Positions 63,069-64,000 of a stretch of DNA of 64,000 nucleotides are shown here, piece by piece. A program made the position numbers and the translations under genes. Location of the stretch: the NCBI GenBank assembly GCA_947499565.1, contig CANMOV010000002.1, forward strand, positions 62,001 to 126,000, read 5' to 3'. How positions within the stretch are numbered: position 1 is the first letter of the stretch; every line of letters starts with the position of its first letter. The notes beneath the pieces were generated by a model that was not told where the DNA came from, did not search any database, and saw only the letters and a program-made list of their open reading frames with translations. The DNA is from an uncultured Croceitalea sp. (GTDB lineage Bacteria > Bacteroidota > Bacteroidia > Flavobacteriales > Flavobacteriaceae).

Positions 63069-64000
63069 TTAATGTTCTAACTCCCTAAACTGAGATGGAG
63101 TTACCCCAGTTTTGCTTTTAAAAATAGTATTGAAGCTCGACTTCGAGACGAAGCCGCAATCATACATTATTTCCGAAATTGATTTCTCAGTTTTATTGAA
63201 ACTCTTCAATAATTCTTTAGCATGTTCAATTCTAAGTGAATTAATCAAAGATGAAAAGTTAAGGCCATAACTTGAATTGATTGTTGCGGAAAGTATTTGG
63301 GGTGCAGTATCTAATTTCTTGGCTAGTTCTTCTAAAGTAAGATTGGGGAGTAAATACCATTTATTTTCGGAAAGCTGTTTTTTAATATTATCTTCTAAAA
63401 ACAATGTCTTAGCTTGTTTTTCTTTGTCATTATTTCGGAGTTCCCAACTCAAACCTTTGGTTCTTTTAAAAAACTTATTATTATCTCTAAATAATTCAGG
63501 CTGATTAAAAGCCCTAAAGAACATCCAGCATATTAACAATATCAAGCCAAAGTGAACCATAGAAAGACCGTTAAAAGAGTATAAGTAAAAAATGGTTTGA
63601 TCAACAAGATCCAGAAAAAGAAGTATTGTGAACAATGCGAGAAAGTAGCGTAGCCATTGCAAAGTATTATTAGGTTTTTTCCATCTACCCGCTTTTAATT
63701 TCCTTTTAAATTCTCTTAGTAACCTAAAAGATATTATAACATAAGTAGTAAGTGATACATACATAAATATCGCTAAAAAGCGCGTACTTTTTGGTAGATA
63801 TATCAAACAAAAGAATACTAAAAAAGCGGAGAAATAATGAGTAAAATCTTTATAAGTAAATTTATATTTTGAATCAATTAAGAGAATTATATAATAATAA
63901 ACACTAGGCCCATATAAATATCCAAAAATAGTGTTGAAGTTTACCCACTCTTGTGGTATTGCAGAAATTCCCGTTAAAACTATAAGAAGAAATTGAAAGG
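63069..64000 (-). CDS. Membrane-bound AraC-family regulator (N-terminus outside window)
   Basis: The frame stays open from the stop at 63069 to the window edge, so the N-terminus is missing; the shorter ORF starting with TTG near 63806 is not the true start. Visible hydrophobic segments include FQFLLIVLTGI at the edge, SVYYYIILLID, FSAFLVFFCLIYL, FLAIFMYVSLTTYVII, WLRYFLALFTILLFLDLVD and FGLILLICWMFF. A C-terminal AraC HTH follows (LEELAKKLDTAPQILSATINSSYGLNFSSLINSLRIEHAKELL in two pieces, then CGFVSKSSFNTIFKSKTGVTPSQF). It is the same type as the regulator at 55525. Confidence 0.85.
   Translation of the reverse strand, partial: FQFLLIVLTGISAIPQEWVNFNTIFGYLYGPSVYYYIILLIDSKYKFTYKDFTHYFSAFLVFFCLIYLPKSTRFLAIFMYVSLTTYVIISFRLLREFKRKLKAGRWKKPNNTLQWLRYFLALFTILLFLDLVDQTIFYLYSFNGLSMVHFGLILLICWMFFRAFNQPELFRDNNKFFKRTKGLSWELRNNDKEKQAKTLFLEDNIKKQLSENKWYLLPNLTLEELAKKLDTAPQILSATINSSYGLNFSSLINSLRIEHAKELLKSFNKTEKSISEIMYDCGFVSKSSFNTIFKSKTGVTPSQFRELEH

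Noticed and set aside
1-64000. CRISPR array or cas genes
   Set aside because: No regularly spaced short direct repeats with unique spacers and no Cas-like protein were seen; the only repeats are the cassette-array elements, which have long irregular spacing.

Overview
The window looks like the chromosome of a marine-type Flavobacteriaceae bacterium (phylum Bacteroidota). The supports are the low GC content, the Bacteroidota -7 motif TAnnTTTG before the tRNA gene, a SusC/SusD pair, a type IX secretion C-terminal sorting domain, LytS/LytTR two-component pairs, membrane-anchored AraC regulators, and family-typical housekeeping genes (rsmA, serS, ribF, pth, rplY/ctc, prs). I cannot name the genus.

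Layout. 1-1.7 kb: an arsenic-type operon on the minus strand (arsR, DUF6428, arsN-like acetyltransferase, phosphatase-type arsenate reductase cut by the window edge). 1.8-10.2 kb: small stress, membrane and enzyme genes plus core genes (TM2 protein, VOC, DUF1801, DUF4199, membrane LuxR-type protein, 2-hydroxyacid dehydrogenase, cupin, mgtE, rsmA, DUF4286, TPR protein). 10.28-13.22 kb: a compact array of three small unrelated ORFs. Each is bracketed by its own 8-10 bp inverted core starting GTT and ending AAC, and the ORFs are separated by palindromic or structured repeats, one of them 58 bp long. This strongly resembles integron gene cassettes and attC sites, although no integrase is in the window. 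13.35-23.75 kb: core genes serS, an HTTM protein, ribF, pth, rplY and prs, interrupted by a secreted T9SS metalloprotease and its overlapping lipoprotein gene.

23.9 kb: tRNA-Leu(CAA) with a promoter and terminator, followed by a pair of 9-bp direct repeats. From 24.2 kb to the end the content changes to accessory genes. There are four S41 peptidases, four class C beta-lactamase-fold serine hydrolases, an M1-like metallopeptidase, two alpha/beta hydrolases, PD40 (TolB-like) proteins, two LytS/LytTR two-component systems, four AraC-type regulators and one SusC/SusD/lipoprotein operon without obvious glycan enzymes. This stretch also holds at least four decayed genes (an S41 tail, a DUF1579-like tail, a lipoprotein leader, and a PD40 gene with two stops and a frameshift). 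That pattern points to repeated duplication and loss.

How the genes may work together (inference): the left part is ordinary chromosome with an arsenic operon and a cassette array. The right part looks like an envelope and periplasmic peptide/ester hydrolysis island, regulated by locally encoded two-component and AraC regulators, with an outer-membrane import complex. The substrates cannot be read from the sequence.
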